A stretch of 64,000 bases of DNA from Anticarsia gemmatalis (GCF_050436995.1 NC_134776.1:14735001-14799000); one strand, 5' to 3'; counted from the first letter of the stretch, positions 36,401-47,905 are shown. Notes: generated by a model from the sequence alone, not told the origin. Translations and numbers: made by a program.

Positions 36401-39400
36401 TACTATAAAATAATATCAGAGAGGCACACACGATCACCACAAATATAACAATAATATAAATAATTTGTAAAAGATAGCTATAATGCGGTTACTACACATA
36501 ATAAATATTAATTTATAATAGCATAGTAATCACTCAACACAATATAGTTAACAGTGTACAAATATAAACATAGAACTTAGCAAGTTCATTGTTTAAAGAC
36601 AATGCATTCCCAACTATGTTTTGGGATGTCAACTTGTATGTGCGTGAATAATTAATTTCTAATCAAATAAGGATCTTAATTTATATTCACGGTATCCAGT
36701 TGTCACTTATGGCTCGTACTTATTTAAGGCTCAGGATTAGATAAAGACTTCCTGACAAATGTAGTTGTAATTTACGAGGTGTATATGAAATACTAATTAA
36801 ATATAAGATTCCATTTTTAGCATCAGGTACAAACGAAAATAGTTTACTAGATACATTTGTAATATTCCAGGGTCTGAACACTTCAAATGAAGCGTCAACG
36901 GCGTTAAGGCCGCTAGAGATAGTGGCTCCACGCATTGATACATACAGGTTCTCGATGGCAAACCTTGAGGAGACACAGGATGCTGATCTCGATGCTATAC
37001 TGGGGGAGCTCTGTGCCCTCGACTCGGAGTACGATGAAGAAATATCAAGAGTCTCGTCCGGTAAGAGCAAAAACAATACTTGACCTAACATGTACTTACT
37101 TATTGACAGGAAGTGTATTAATAGTACGCAATACGGTTACAGCATTATCAACATCGTCAAAATCACGAGCAGACGGTGTAAGTGTAGGCGAGGTCTCTCA
37201 AAGACAAGATAAGGAGTGCAGCGATGGCGCTTCCAGTATCGCGCGCACTGATTCCCCGGACAATGACTCCGCCTTTAGCGATACTGTAAGTGCAATATAA
37301 ACAAGTACGCTACAGCACAATTTAATAACATATAGAATTTCGTACTTAAAGCGCGTAAATGTTTTCAGGTGTCAATGCTGTCTAGCGAATCTTCTGCTTC
37401 GAGCAGCACCAGTACGAAATGCAAAACGTTGAAGCTAAATCTACAGCAAACACAAAAGGTAAACATGTAATCATATCTCTTCATAGATTTTTGTATAAAA
37501 AGTTAGAATGTTTGTTAAATTAAGTGTACAATTGTCACAGGACGCGAGTTTCCAACAAAAGGCTGATAAAATAAAATTGGCTTTGGAACGTATGCGCGAG
37601 GCGAACATAAAGAAGCTATTCATCAAAGCTTTTTCCATGGATGGATCGTCAAAAAGCCTACTGGTTGACGAAAAAATGACCTGCGGATATGTCGCAAGAC
37701 TTTTAGCAGACAAGAACCACGTCATTATGGAACCAAAGTGGGCTATAGTGGAACACTTACCTGATCTTCACATGGGTAAATAACTATTATCAAATAATCC
37801 ACTACATTATAACTAAACATTTCTCTATTGAATCGACTTCCTACAAAGTGTTTTTTTATTACAGAACGCGTATATGAAGACCACGAAATGCTAGTCGATA
37901 ATTTAATGCTGTGGACAAGAGAATCAAAAAATAAAATTCTGTTTGCTGAACGGACTGACAAAATATCCCTGTTCCAAACACCAGAAAAGTTTCTTCTAAC
38001 CGAAGATGACAGAGGTAAATAAGAACTACACAAGTTTATTTTTTAACATCGTTAACTATTACATTGTTTTAATGACTCCTTTTTAATTGAAAGATGTGAA
38101 CAAACATGAGTCTTTCTTACCCCAGTTCGGAGTGTAATATTTATTATAACTCCACGGGCATTTACCTAGCAGATTACCAACCTTCACCGCTATTTAATAT
38201 TCCTTAACCGAAAATCCTATACATCTGTCCGTTCCGGAAATTGAACCCGGGCTCTCGTTATTAGCAGTCACGTACGCTTTTGCACAAGCAAAGCAGCTGT
38301 GTCACTACTAAAGCTCTTTTATTAAATAGGTTGGTCTAGCGAGCACGACGAGCACTCGAGGCAGGTTATCATCGAGGAGTTCTTCGGTCAAAGTGGAGGC
38401 ACTATCAGCACCATGCCCTCAGTGTCCGGTCATCCTGTGCCACCGATGGAGGGACCTCTTTATCTGAAAAATGATGCCAAAAAGGGATGGAAGAAAATAT
38501 ATTGTGTCTTACGACCTTCCGGTTAGTAGAATTAAGTAAAACGCTGTGTCGTGTGGCCACACTTAATTTAAGCTAATGCGACTTGGCAAATGCGAGTTTG
38601 ATATTTTGTCGTAAAGACTGATCCTGGTACTTATTTGTGTTTCATTTGTTACTTATTTAGGTCTCTACTACTCGCCGAAGGACAAGGTGAAAACGTTGAA
38701 AGAGCTAGTGTGTCTGGCAACGTTTGACACTAACGAAGTTTATATAGGGCTGAACTGGAAGAAGAAATACAAGTCTCCCACAGACTACTGCTTCGCCATC
38801 AAGCACCCGAGGCTGCAACAACCAAAGAGTGTTAAGTTTATTAAGTTCCTGTGCGCTGAAGACCAGCGAACTCTTGAAAGATGGGTCACTGCGATGCGCA
38901 TTGCTAAGGTAAGAAATATTATTAACTAGCTGACCCGCGCAACTTCGCTTGCGTCACATAAGAAAGAATGAAAAAAAAATCCCCGTTTTTGTAACATTTT
39001 TCGTTGCTACTCCGCTCCTAATGACCGTAGCGTGATGTTATATAGCCTAAAGCCTTCCTCGATAAATGGTCTATCTAACACTGAAATAATTTTTCAAATC
39101 GGACCAGTAGTTCCTGAGATTAGCGCGTTCAAACAAACAAACAAACAAAAAAACTCTTCAGCTTTATAATATTAGTATAGATAAAAAGAACTACAAAAAG
39201 TTCGTTCCTATTACCTCATGGCTACTTCTAACTACGTTGAAATTTTCTAATAGCATGGGCGGCAGCTGCTAGAGAACTATCGGTCACTGGTGGAAGAGCT
39301 CACCCAGGAAGACTTGGATCACCTCGCTCATGCGCGATCATGTTCCGTAAGTGTCTTGTATAATGCCTGAAGTTGGATTTATCATTTTTTAAACCAATAG

Positions 39401-41656
39401 CAACGGTGGAAAATCTAATTGTCGTTTGTTTTAAACTAGATTACATCTATTCCGACTAAGACCAACGGTAACGCTGTAGTGGGCATTAGCAGTCCTGCAC
39501 AGTCCACGTCTAGCAACGTCAGCGTCGCCAACTCTGACGTCAGCAGCGGAAGGTTGGTACCACTGATTCTATCATATTATATAAATGTGTGTTTCCTATT
39601 TTTATTCCTGTATTTTATGTTACACCGAGCCTAGCGTTTGCTTGTTCTGTTAATTTCTCATTATTTGCGAATGTAGTTGTAATCATGTTTAATATAGTAT
39701 GTATTATAAGTACTTACTTATAAACATAATGCTAGCGTATAATAATAATATGTAATATTTATTGTTTTGTTATTCCCTTATATGTATGCGAATTTTGATA
39801 TTATGACAATCCATTCGTACTGTATGTTGTTACTATTAATATTATATGTAGATTTGTTTGTAAACAAAACCGATGATGACTATTGACTTACACAGACACT
39901 CCCGCGCGTCGTCGTCCAGTTCGAGCGGATGCCTCTCCGATGGCGGCACCGCTTCCGAAAGCGCATTCGACTGCGAATTTCCTATGGGTAAATATTATAC
40001 TTTTAGTTATCCTTATACTTAGTTAACATATTTAATAGTATCATATTTGTATTTTGATTTTCTTAATACCTAATAATCGACTTATGTACTATGAATATCT
40101 TATTTATATTTTCAGGTACAATTAAAAGGAAGCCTTCGATGAAACCGAACATTCCGTTAACGTGGATGACCAGGCAGCTGAAAGAGATGGTCGAGAAAGG
40201 AGGCGAGTGCGGAGTGGAGGATGAGGGGGGCGGGGACTCGGGCACACTCACGCGGAGACCACGCTCCTCCCGGACTGAAGACTCCACGCTAAAACGCCAT
40301 CATACCATCGGTAAGTAGTCTATCAGCCATGAACAACTTATGTGAATCGGTCATTTATTCAATGATTTATTTGTATTTATAGATACTATCTCTATATTTA
40401 CAGACTCTTCCGAAACCTTGGTATACGGTACAACTACCAACACACGCCTAAGTGCCGCTGGAAGTCCCGTCCGTCACGATCTACCCCCGTCTCCCACCTA
40501 CGGACACTACGAGACCATTCCCCGGGACAGCTTGTATCGCAACAGCGCCGACAGTGGCTCAGCATTGTACGGCTACACCAGCATCTATGACAAAGTTCAA
40601 AGGCCGCAGAACACGAACATCGTGGAAGATCTTCCGCCGCCTCCGCCACCTAATGAAGATATACCGGACGGTATGTTCAGCTCCACTCTCAGTCTCGACT
40701 CACTACCACCGCCGCCGCCCCCGCCGCTTGAGCCTATTGAAGATCTCACCGGCTCACAACTTAGCTTACCTCCACCACCACCGGAACATACGTTAGAAGC
40801 CAACAACGCCGCTGGCCGAGTCCATGATATTGTCAACCAACTTACAGCTCAGCAAATTGAGCAAGCTTCACGTGCCGGTCAATCGCGAGTGACCGTCCGA
40901 AGTACTGAACCCAGTCGCACTTTTCCGAGGCAGCCTTCACTCGATAGTGTCAACTCTGAAGCATCTCGAACGTCGTCACTGCATTCAGATAAAAGTATCT
41001 ATGGCCAACAAAATGTAGCCTACGGCGCATGTCTTGCTGAACTCCAGACAAAGAAACTGAGCAACGGAAGTCCCTCTATTCAGAAGAAGTTAACCAATGA
41101 ACCCGTTAAAGAGCGCACTGGATCCATTAAGAAGGTTAACTTTGCTGACGATCTTCCAACATGTTCCGATAGTAAGAAAACTAAGAAAATATCTTTCAAT
41201 TTGAAAGAGCAACCTCCATCGTCGCCTCGTAAGCCTCCGCCACCTAAACGCAACGAGAGCACGCGTTTAACGTCACCAAAGAAATTAGCCGATTCTAACA
41301 GCAATCCCCCAAAAGAGTTTCTAAGGGACTTGCAAAGAGTGATGAGGAAGAAATGGCAGGTCGCTCAGAAATGTAAATTGGAACCCGCGACCACACCACA
41401 TGAAGTTCTAGGATTTCGAGAATATCCTTTATCAGAAGACTACAAAGAGACGAGTGTATCGATGTGGGTGCAGGAGCACTACGGAGGGGGAGTAGAAGAC
41501 CCGTTCTATGAGAACGTATTTGGTCGCGAGCCGCAGCCTCGTCGCGAAGAGCCAAAGCCTATAAAGAAGCGGCCTCCGCCCGCGCCGCCGCGCCGCAGCG
41601 AGTCCACGCACCTCTCCACACATCCACACCCGTCAACAGTACAGCCTACTATGTGA
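33492..41656 (+). CDS. pico: MRL adaptor (Mig-10/RIAM/Lamellipodin), pico orthologue
   Basis: A multidomain scaffold that couples Ras/Rap GTPases and phosphoinositides to Ena/VASP-driven actin assembly at the membrane. The exons are 33492-33587, 36871-37060, 37110-37285, 37369-37458, 37541-37775, 37865-38014, 38330-38521, 38661-38908, 39254-39346, 39440-39552, 39896-39987, 40116-40310 and 40404-41656. All are GT-AG and phase-consistent and give 1040 residues. Residues 12-31 (EALLNEWLGELTVL) resemble the talin-binding helix of RIAM. The block FSMANLEETQDADLDAILGE is diagnostic of MRL proteins. RA spans about 206-292 (KKLFIKAF) and PH about 352-457 (MEGPLYLKNDAKKGWKKIYC). LPPPP Ena/VASP EVH1 ligands lie near 700, 724 and 745. 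KPPPPKR and RPPPAPPRR near the C-terminus are SH3/profilin-type sites. I start at 33492 because the ATG immediately follows an acceptor; an untranslated exon must lie upstream. Confidence 0.93.
33877..33942 (+). other. pico: candidate Arg-rich cassette exon of pico
   Basis: A 66-base GC-rich segment is preceded by GTGTGTGTTGCAG and followed by GGACAG|GTGCGC. It lies in the intron between coding exons 33492-33587 and 36871-37060, both joined in phase 0. It is exactly 22 codons, open in phase 0, and encodes a strongly basic stretch (PARARRGRGAGARA...). Inclusion would put a positive patch between the talin-binding-like helix and the MANLEE block. The acceptor has a poor pyrimidine tract and GC-rich DNA is often open, so this remains unproven. 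Confidence 0.35.
35200..36118 (+). promoter_or_regulatory. pico: CpG-rich promoter region for the second pico N-terminus
   Basis: Between 35220 and 35660 the sequence is the most GC- and CpG-rich of the window, with GAGCGTCGAGCGGAGCG-type repeats around 35295-35345. From about 35770 to 36118 it becomes a 5'-UTR-like stretch leading directly to the ATG at 36119, with no splice acceptor in front of that ATG. GGTCAGTAC at about 35773 contains an arthropod initiator-like TCAGT. The simplest reading is an alternative promoter driving the exon 36119-36277. Confidence 0.45.
36119..36277 (+). CDS. pico: alternative first coding exon of pico
   Basis: It runs from ATG at 36119 to the donor TCATCG|GTACGT and encodes 53 residues (starting MMDVQLNESSKWQRGGFLST), ending in phase 0. 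It can therefore join the exon at 36871 just as the upstream exon 33492-33587 can, giving a 1061-residue isoform without the talin-binding-like helix. The two first exons are best read as mutually exclusive, because this one begins with a start codon, lacks an acceptor and follows a CpG-rich region. The peptide is basic and Ser-rich, with no known domain. Confidence 0.75.
38100..38312 (-). mobile_element. tRNA-derived SINE in a pico intron
   Basis: Read on the minus strand, TGACACAGCTGC (about 38295-38306) fits a pol III box A and GGGTTCAATTTCC (38237-38249) a box B, about 50 bases apart as in tRNA heads. A non-tRNA body of about 130 bases follows toward 38100. It occupies most of the intron between exons 37865-38014 and 38330-38521. 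The 3' boundary is uncertain. Confidence 0.6.
38926..39182 (+). mobile_element. tailed ~250-bp repeat filling a pico intron
   Basis: A full-length copy, CTAGCTGACCCGCGCAACTT to ATATTAGTATAGAT. It lies 17 bases after the donor of exon 38661-38908 and makes up 257 of the 345 bases of that intron, in sense orientation. The splice sites are intact. Confidence 0.93.
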
Positions 41657-43530
41657 GCAGGCATCGCTCGCTACGGGTCATATACCATTTTATATACTAT
41701 ATAATATATGATTGTAAAAGGCGACGTACCAGAATTAGATATTTATAAAAGCATTTATGTTGGTACGCTGTTACTTATAGCTACGAATACTTATTTGATG
41801 TCTCATATTCCGCAAATTGAAAATCGCGGGTACCGTAGATAATATTGGACTTACTTGTAATAAAACTAAGCTCTCTGGAGTTAGGCAAAAAGTGACATAT
41901 TTAGTTGAAGAGTTGAAAAAATGTGTTTAAAGACAATATGCAAAATACTATTAATTTTGCATTAAGTGACCAAATTCGATATTTGTTATAATTTTGAAGG
42001 CAGTTATAAACAGTAAAATGTATAGTAATCAGAACGGGGTGCTATTTTGAAAAGGTATACTAAGGTATGTAGGTTGGCAGTTTTGCAAGTTCACTATCAA
42101 TCAGAGCTGAAGTGAAGTGTATTCACCAGTTAGTCAAATATAGTTATAAATGTAAGGAGAACGTTAAGGGCGTTATGTATAGGTTGGCGAGCTACTTTGT
42201 ACAGGTATTGCGTGTACTTACTGTCGGTACACAGAGACGTTGCCGCGTTGTTTGTGAACTTGCAAAATATATTTACTTATTGCATGAGTTGGAGTTTTGT
42301 CAATTTTATATTATGTTCCTAGTTAATTATTGTATGTTGTGTGAACCTCGGGGCAGTCTACATAAAATATAGGAATAGAATAGATAATTAATAGCCAATT
42401 AATATTATTATATCGTCAAATTGATCGCGGGAACGATATTATGGGCTTACGGCGCTTCAGCCTACACTTATCCAAATTATATTTACATCTTAGGCTATTC
42501 TGTACGTGAAGAGCTTCGTAACGAATCGATTTATAGTTAAGTAGGATTATAGGCATAATTTGTCTTGTTTTAGACACAGACATCGTATGACCGTATCACT
42601 ACAACTGTAGATTCAAGTCGAAATAGTAGAACGTTACGATGGCGGCTTCAAACTCGCACCCTCTTATATAATGAATCCAATTTTACTAGTTATCTGGACA
42701 GAATCGTTCGTTTTATTGCAGACGGCGACGTTTTCTCATTAATCAATTCTTAAAAAATAATTATTTCCTAAATAGCTAGATAGTTGTTTACATTTGCGGG
42801 TTGTGATGAGCAGCCAGACGGCAAGAACGCCATCGTATCGTGTCCAATGCCGCGCCCATACATGAAATACATCAACTTAAGTGACGTCGTAGGAATTGTT
42901 GCTGAAATCGAAATATTCCTTGTTTGTGCCATAGGAAGTAATCATTTCTCATCGTGTTGAATTCTGTGTAACTATTCTGTTAATAATATTAGTATTACAT
43001 TAATCGCTATAGTTAATCTGCACTGGCTTTCAACTGGTACAGGCAGTGCTTACTTATGTCGTGCCTCGCAACTTTATTTTGCATTATTTTACGATAAATA
43101 GTGAAATGTATACATTATTTTATTGTCACATGATAGACTCAATCAAAATTTAGCTTGGTAGCATAGACAGAGCGGCGCGTAGGAGGGACAGAATGAAAAA
43201 TATACAGAACTCCAATGTGTCTGATCTCACTGTACCATCTGTAAACGTTATTATTATGTTTAGGCTGTGATTATATCGTGTCTCATTTATTTCCTCTAAA
43301 CAATTCAATAATGCAATGGCGGTAAAATAATTGAGTGCATTAGCGAATAATATACAAGTATACATTATTGTGTGAAGTAAATAATTATACAAGTAATCAT
43401 AGAGAAAGAAATATTAGTTTTAGCCAAATGTCTTGGTTATATTTCCACCTTTGTATATCTTCATTTGATATTTTTATATTCTTTGTAAATTGTTTTTTTT
43501 ATATATTTTAATAAATAACTACAACAGACC
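41657..43530 (+). other. pico: probable 3' UTR of pico
   Basis: After the TGA at 41654-41656 the sequence is AT-rich without exons. The best polyadenylation signal is AATAAA at 43510-43515, preceded by a T-run and followed by a GT-containing stretch. Other hexamers (for example AATAAA at 41865 and 44638) allow shorter or longer tails. Frames inside, such as 42112-42372, lack coding character. Confidence 0.45.
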
Positions 43531-45795
43531 TCGGTCCTAATGTAGGTAATTAGCTATTAAATTAAGCTTCGAATACCTGACTAGATTTAATAATTTAAAA
43601 ATAAATTGCAGTTTTTTATTGCTTGGATTAATTCACGAAACTTACTGTTGAGCTGAGACAGCGTAGGTCACGATACAGCACACGTTTATATTTTAGTTAC
43701 ATAATAAAGAATGCTAATTATGGTTCTTCATAACAAAATATAATTCATGTCTTTCCTGTGCCGTCTTGAAGTTTAAAAACATAAATTAGATTGCGTAGTT
43801 GTATCGCCTCGGTAATGGTGCCTTTTCTACAGTTACTTACATCTGCCATAATGATTTCTGATCCTTTTTCCTTTAAGACAGGCTCTGCTAACTAATAATT
43901 TTACATATAATAAAACATTACGAGAATCAAGTTAAAGTGAAAGTTTTATTCTAAACGTAACTGTAGTCTGGGCACCACTGTGGCTGTATGCACAAACCCT
44001 GTCTTTGCTCGCTGGTCTGTACACGGCTATGTCAACACTCAACTGCTTTACTCATAGAAGCTGGCCTGTATCATTAGATTCATTGCTTAAAATCTTGCAT
44101 TCCTTCGTGCTAAGTTCAAAATTTATAGTAATAAGATAAACATCGCTAACTAATAGTTTAATAAGCTATTGAGTCGTCTATAGAGAGTTGACCGGGCTGA
44201 ACGTTGCACCATAATAATGGGAGTACCTATAATTATACAACATTTTTTACTTTAAAATACGTTTTTATAAAATTTTATACACATTTAAATTAAATAGGAA
44301 TACCATGACTGTTTTACTGGATTACGTTGATAGGTACATGACATCAAATAACTCCATCCAATACATATTCGGATTGCAAAGACTGAAAACATAAAATCCG
44401 ATTTTGACAATAAGCTTGCGTCCAAAAAATCCGAAGTCGTTTAAGATATTCGACAAAGACTAAACTCAACTGCCTTAAATAGTTGTGCCATGCCTTCTGT
44501 TAATTATAATGGAATGTTTTACCTCAAGTGAATGCAGGGTGTGTACTGAGTAGGGTACCATGGCACGACCCCACGACACTATTACGAGTGCTTTGTTGAT
44601 GGGAGCGTCGCAGACTCCAACGTCTCACTCTACAATCAATAAAGTTATTAATACGACAGTAATGTCGAAAACTGTTTATATCTGATCGATGTTTTAGTTG
44701 GAAAACGAAGACACGACTTTTGATTTACGAGTATTATAAGTGTAAGTAAGACTGCTGGCTAGTATATAGGTTCGATAGTGAATGTTGGAAACACTGAAAT
44801 GATCGATAAGATATAAAACCAAACACGGCTAGCAACGTTTCGATGAAACTAACTCGTCCCAGTAGGTAGCTATCTCGTCATCTGATGCAGGCACAGATGA
44901 TATTGATTATAAACCACAGTAAAGTCAACTACATGGAAAGTTTGTGTGTAATATACTTACTTGTGTATCGTATGTAATAAATGTAATATGAAATATTTAC
45001 TATATTATGTATACTAAGTTATATAAGACAATCTGTTGTTACCTCTTCGTGAGTGCGATGTGGTGGATTTTACTAAAGTAATATTTGCTACTTGAAACTA
45101 AATGTGTAATGTTTTAATCGCTCTGATGTGCCGCAAGTCTCTCAACGGGACTTTAAAATACTGAATCAATAAGTAATTGATCGTTAATGTTGTATATAAT
45201 ATCTCATAAAATATCCAAGTTCTACATTGAAATTGTTTGCAGTAAACTAAAAGTTAGATACGGGTTGTATTTTCATAATTTCGACACATACCTGCATAAT
45301 GATGTATTTGAAACTGGTTTAGTAATCATTTTGTGTAACGCATTTATTAGTATTCTTAATTAAATATGTTTAAATTGTACAGAACAAATTAATTATAACA
45401 TTAATTCTTTGTATATTTTTTCAAATATAACAAAATTCCAAGAAAAATCTTTTGTTTATTTTTCCCTAACCCTATATTTATATACTTACATCACTCACAC
45501 ATTACTTACTTGATGTAAGGCTTTGTGGAAAAACTAACTAACTTGATTATTATAGTTATTAAGAATATGAGTATCGAACCAGGCCTTTACATTCTATTAG
45601 GATGAAGCTAACAATCTGATTCTAGGTTAAACTAGTAAAACGTAGGAAGTAGATACGTCTTAGTACGTAGAGGTAGATAGGTAAATACTAAACCGATATA
45701 ACCAATTAAAGTTTACTAAATGTCTGTGAACAAACATAGCTCGAATATTGGCGAAGATAACAATTCTAATAAATCCCAAGCGATGAATAAATACT
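43531..45795. other. intergenic, no feature
   Basis: AT-rich spacer between pico and the Mutator-like element. No exons, RNA genes or clear repeats were recognised. Confidence 0.45.
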
Positions 45796-46644
45796 CATTC
45801 TTTTCCCTTCGGCCGCGTATGATACCAGAGTTTGGTAACCAGTATCATACGAAGAAAAAATGATCGTTGTAGGATACTGGTATCCAAGTGATATGATTTA
45901 TTATTTTTCTGATACTCTTTATTATGTTTGGTAACCAGTATCTAGTAAGTAATATAATATTCTGCCTATGAAACCAACTCGGCAAAACTGTGATAAGCAA
46001 ATGGGTAGTTTCCCAACTCAATACTGAAATGAAAACCCTATCTGGTTATTCAAAATCAAATTCAAATTATTATTATTCGCAAAAAATATGGTGTCATTAT
46101 GTCATTATCCACTTCTGGTTATATTATTGTCCTCTTTCATCCGAGTAAAAGCCATCGGGTCGCATTCTGTACCGACGCTTGTTGTAAACTCTCGCTTTAT
46201 TGAAAACATACAAGGAAACAAGGAGTTTTGATTTACGACTTCATTTTTAACATTTAGATTGACACTCACTGTACATCTATAATTAATATTGTAGCAAAGC
46301 CAAAAGGTGGATTCGTTTGAGTAAGGTTTTTTCCTGCGGTACTTGCGACCATCACTCAATAGTGCTCTTCCTCCTCTCTTCGTAGTGATAAATTCAATAT
46401 CTTTACTCATTTTGGACTACAAGCAACGCGGAAATATATCAATGCACATGACATCATCAGTTGCATACGAGGAGATGTTAATTATTCACTTGTAATTATT
46501 TGATATTTTCCTGAGCTGATACTGGGTTACATAAAACGAAAAATTCCTATTACTTGGATACCAGTATCCTACAACGATCATTTTTTCTTCGTATGATACT
46601 GGTTACCAAACTCTGGTATCATACGCGGCCGAAGCCATTCTTTT
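45796..46644. mobile_element. Mutator-like element with 83-bp perfect TIRs and 9-bp target duplication
   Basis: CATTCTTTT flanks both sides (45796-45804 and 46636-46644), a 9-bp target duplication. The ends, CTTCGGCCGCGTATGATACC and onward, are inverted without a mismatch over 83 bases (45807-45889 versus 46552-46634). Long TIRs with a 9-bp duplication are the hallmark of Mutator-like elements. The TIR holds a hairpin (GTATGATAC / GTATCATAC), and GTTTGGTAACCAGTATC occurs a third time at 45926-45942, just inside the left TIR. About 660 bases of interior carry one short ORF and no transposase, so the copy is non-autonomous. The perfect TIRs indicate recent activity. Confidence 0.9.
46105..46410 (-). 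CDS. FLYWCH-like zinc-finger ORF inside the Mutator-like element
   Basis: 101 residues from an ATG at 46410. IEFITTKRGGRALLSDGRKY, then a WLCYNINYRC segment, follow the FLYWCH pattern: F, L, Y, then W-x-C and a second Cys. FLYWCH domains are DNA-binding fingers found in Mutator-like transposases and in chromatin proteins such as insect mod(mdg4). The His-x-His pair expected after the second Cys is replaced by Asn-Gln-Asn (about residues 77-79), each one base change from His, so zinc binding is doubtful. The rest of the protein, including any catalytic domain, is absent. It may be the N-terminal exon of a deleted transposase or a captured host exon. Expression is unknown. Confidence 0.6.
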   Translation of the reverse strand: MSKDIEFITTKRGGRALLSDGRKYRRKKPYSNESTFWLCYNINYRCTVSVNLNVKNEVVNQNSLFPCMFSIKREFTTSVGTECDPMAFTRMKEDNNITRSG

Positions 46645-46679
46645 ATTGTCATATGGTAAGTGGTCAAAGTTGTTCGAGC

Positions 46680-46860
46680 CACCCGAAGGTCTTTGACGTG
46701 GCTTAACGATGGTCATCGTAGTTGATAAGAACTGGTACTAACAATATACGCGCCCTTCGAAGCACGAAGACGCGAAGTTTAAATACCATTATGCGATCGT
46801 TCCATAGATGGGTGACCCACATATAGTTTACCAACCGGTGAACGGAACTGGCTATATCAA
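46680..46860 (+). mobile_element. possible second 5S-like SINE relic
   Basis: It contains CCATAGATGGGTGACCC at 46803-46819 followed by a body with CAACCGGTGAACGGAACTGG. The GATGGGTGACC core is shared with the 5S-derived head at 28938-28999, but the upstream half is poorly matched, so this is a tentative call. Confidence 0.3.
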
Positions 46861-46984
46861 TGAGTACTTATTATCATTATTGGACAACTACTTTGCTATA
46901 CATCTCTAATTCTTATTCTTACACGATGCTAGGTAACCAGGCTAATCCTATACCTACTATCTTACTATCAAACAATTTAATTAA

Positions 46985-47128
46985 TTCGATAGTAACTATG
47001 CGAGGATAGATGTATGTTGGTCTATCTCGAAAATCTACTGAACGGATTAACACAGAGTTTATAATCGAAATTAACACATAGGATACTTTTTTTTCCCCGA
47101 TGATAAAGTCACGGACGGAAGCTAGTTA
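46985..47128 (+). mobile_element. lepidopteran retroelement tail fragment
   Basis: AAAATCTACTGAACGGATTA is followed by AACACATAGGATACTTTTTT, CCCCGA and GGACGGAAGCTAGTTAA. This resembles the common lepidopteran repeat ending that reads, loosely, CTGAACCGATT, CATAGGCTACTTTTTATCCC and GGGAGCTAGTA. Only this portion is visible. Confidence 0.45.
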
Positions 47129-47637
47129 AATGTATTTTTTTTCCATTTATTGGCATCTGGCTAACAAGGACCGACCACTTAATACTTAGGTACTCAATAT
47201 CTCAGATATGAAGACCTACGTGATTTCAGTGAGCTTTGTTAGTCGTTGTCGAAGAGGATAGAATCTATCCCCAGACTTCAGAGATTTATCCTACTATTAA
47301 AACAGTTGGTCATGATACCAAAGGCAATCTTCAAAAGTAAATGTAAAACTGCAGTAGTTTTTTAAAGATTTTAAAATTATGTCTGTAATCTATGACACGT
47401 CATTATCTTTTATAAAAGTCATTGTGAAGTGTTTATGTTTATTTATATTTTAGAAGTTTTACTTTTTAGACGTATTTACTTAGTTAAATTATAGTTTTAT
47501 TTTATAGTTACATTAAAGAATAGAAAATGAACGATAAAGGTTTGAACGTTTGAACTTCTAATAGACGTGTAATAGTTAGCGAAATCAATAGATGCCATTC
47601 CGTTACACAAATATTCAATAAATTGCACGTAGTTTAA

Positions 47638-47905
47638 CTGTAGGTTTGGCGCAGTGGTTAACGTAGTCACCTTGTCGCAATAACCGTAGCGCCACGTGTG
47701 GCAGATTCGAATCCCATCAACAATGGACAAATTTCTGTGTAATGAGCACGAGTATCTGTTCTAAGCTTGGTTGTTAATTTAACTATGTATTTAGAAGTAT
47801 ATAAGTAGGTATGTTTCATGTTTATCAGTTATTTGGTTACCATAGTACAAGCTCTGCTTAGTTTAGAACCAAACGACTTTATTTAGATTTAATAACATTA
47901 ATTAT
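47638..47905 (+). mobile_element. tRNA-derived SINE
   Basis: A head with box A (TTTGGCGCAGTGGTTAACG at 47645-47663) and box B (AGATTCGAATCC at 47703-47714) leads into a body containing GAGCACGAGTATCTGTTCT, TGTTAATTTAACTATGTATT, TATCAGTTATTTGGTTACCA and ACAAGCTCTGCTTAGTTTAG. The body matches my memory of a widespread lepidopteran SINE. The cloverleaf is too degenerate to be a tRNA gene. It ends about 200 bases before the first recognised exon of the F-box-like gene. Confidence 0.8.

Noticed and set aside
40434..41629. Several 65-115-residue ORFs in other frames of the last pico exon
   Set aside because: Shadows of the real proline-rich coding exon, explained by its GC-rich codons.
47645..47714. 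tRNA gene
   Set aside because: Box A and box B are present, but acceptor and anticodon stems do not pair and a SINE body follows.
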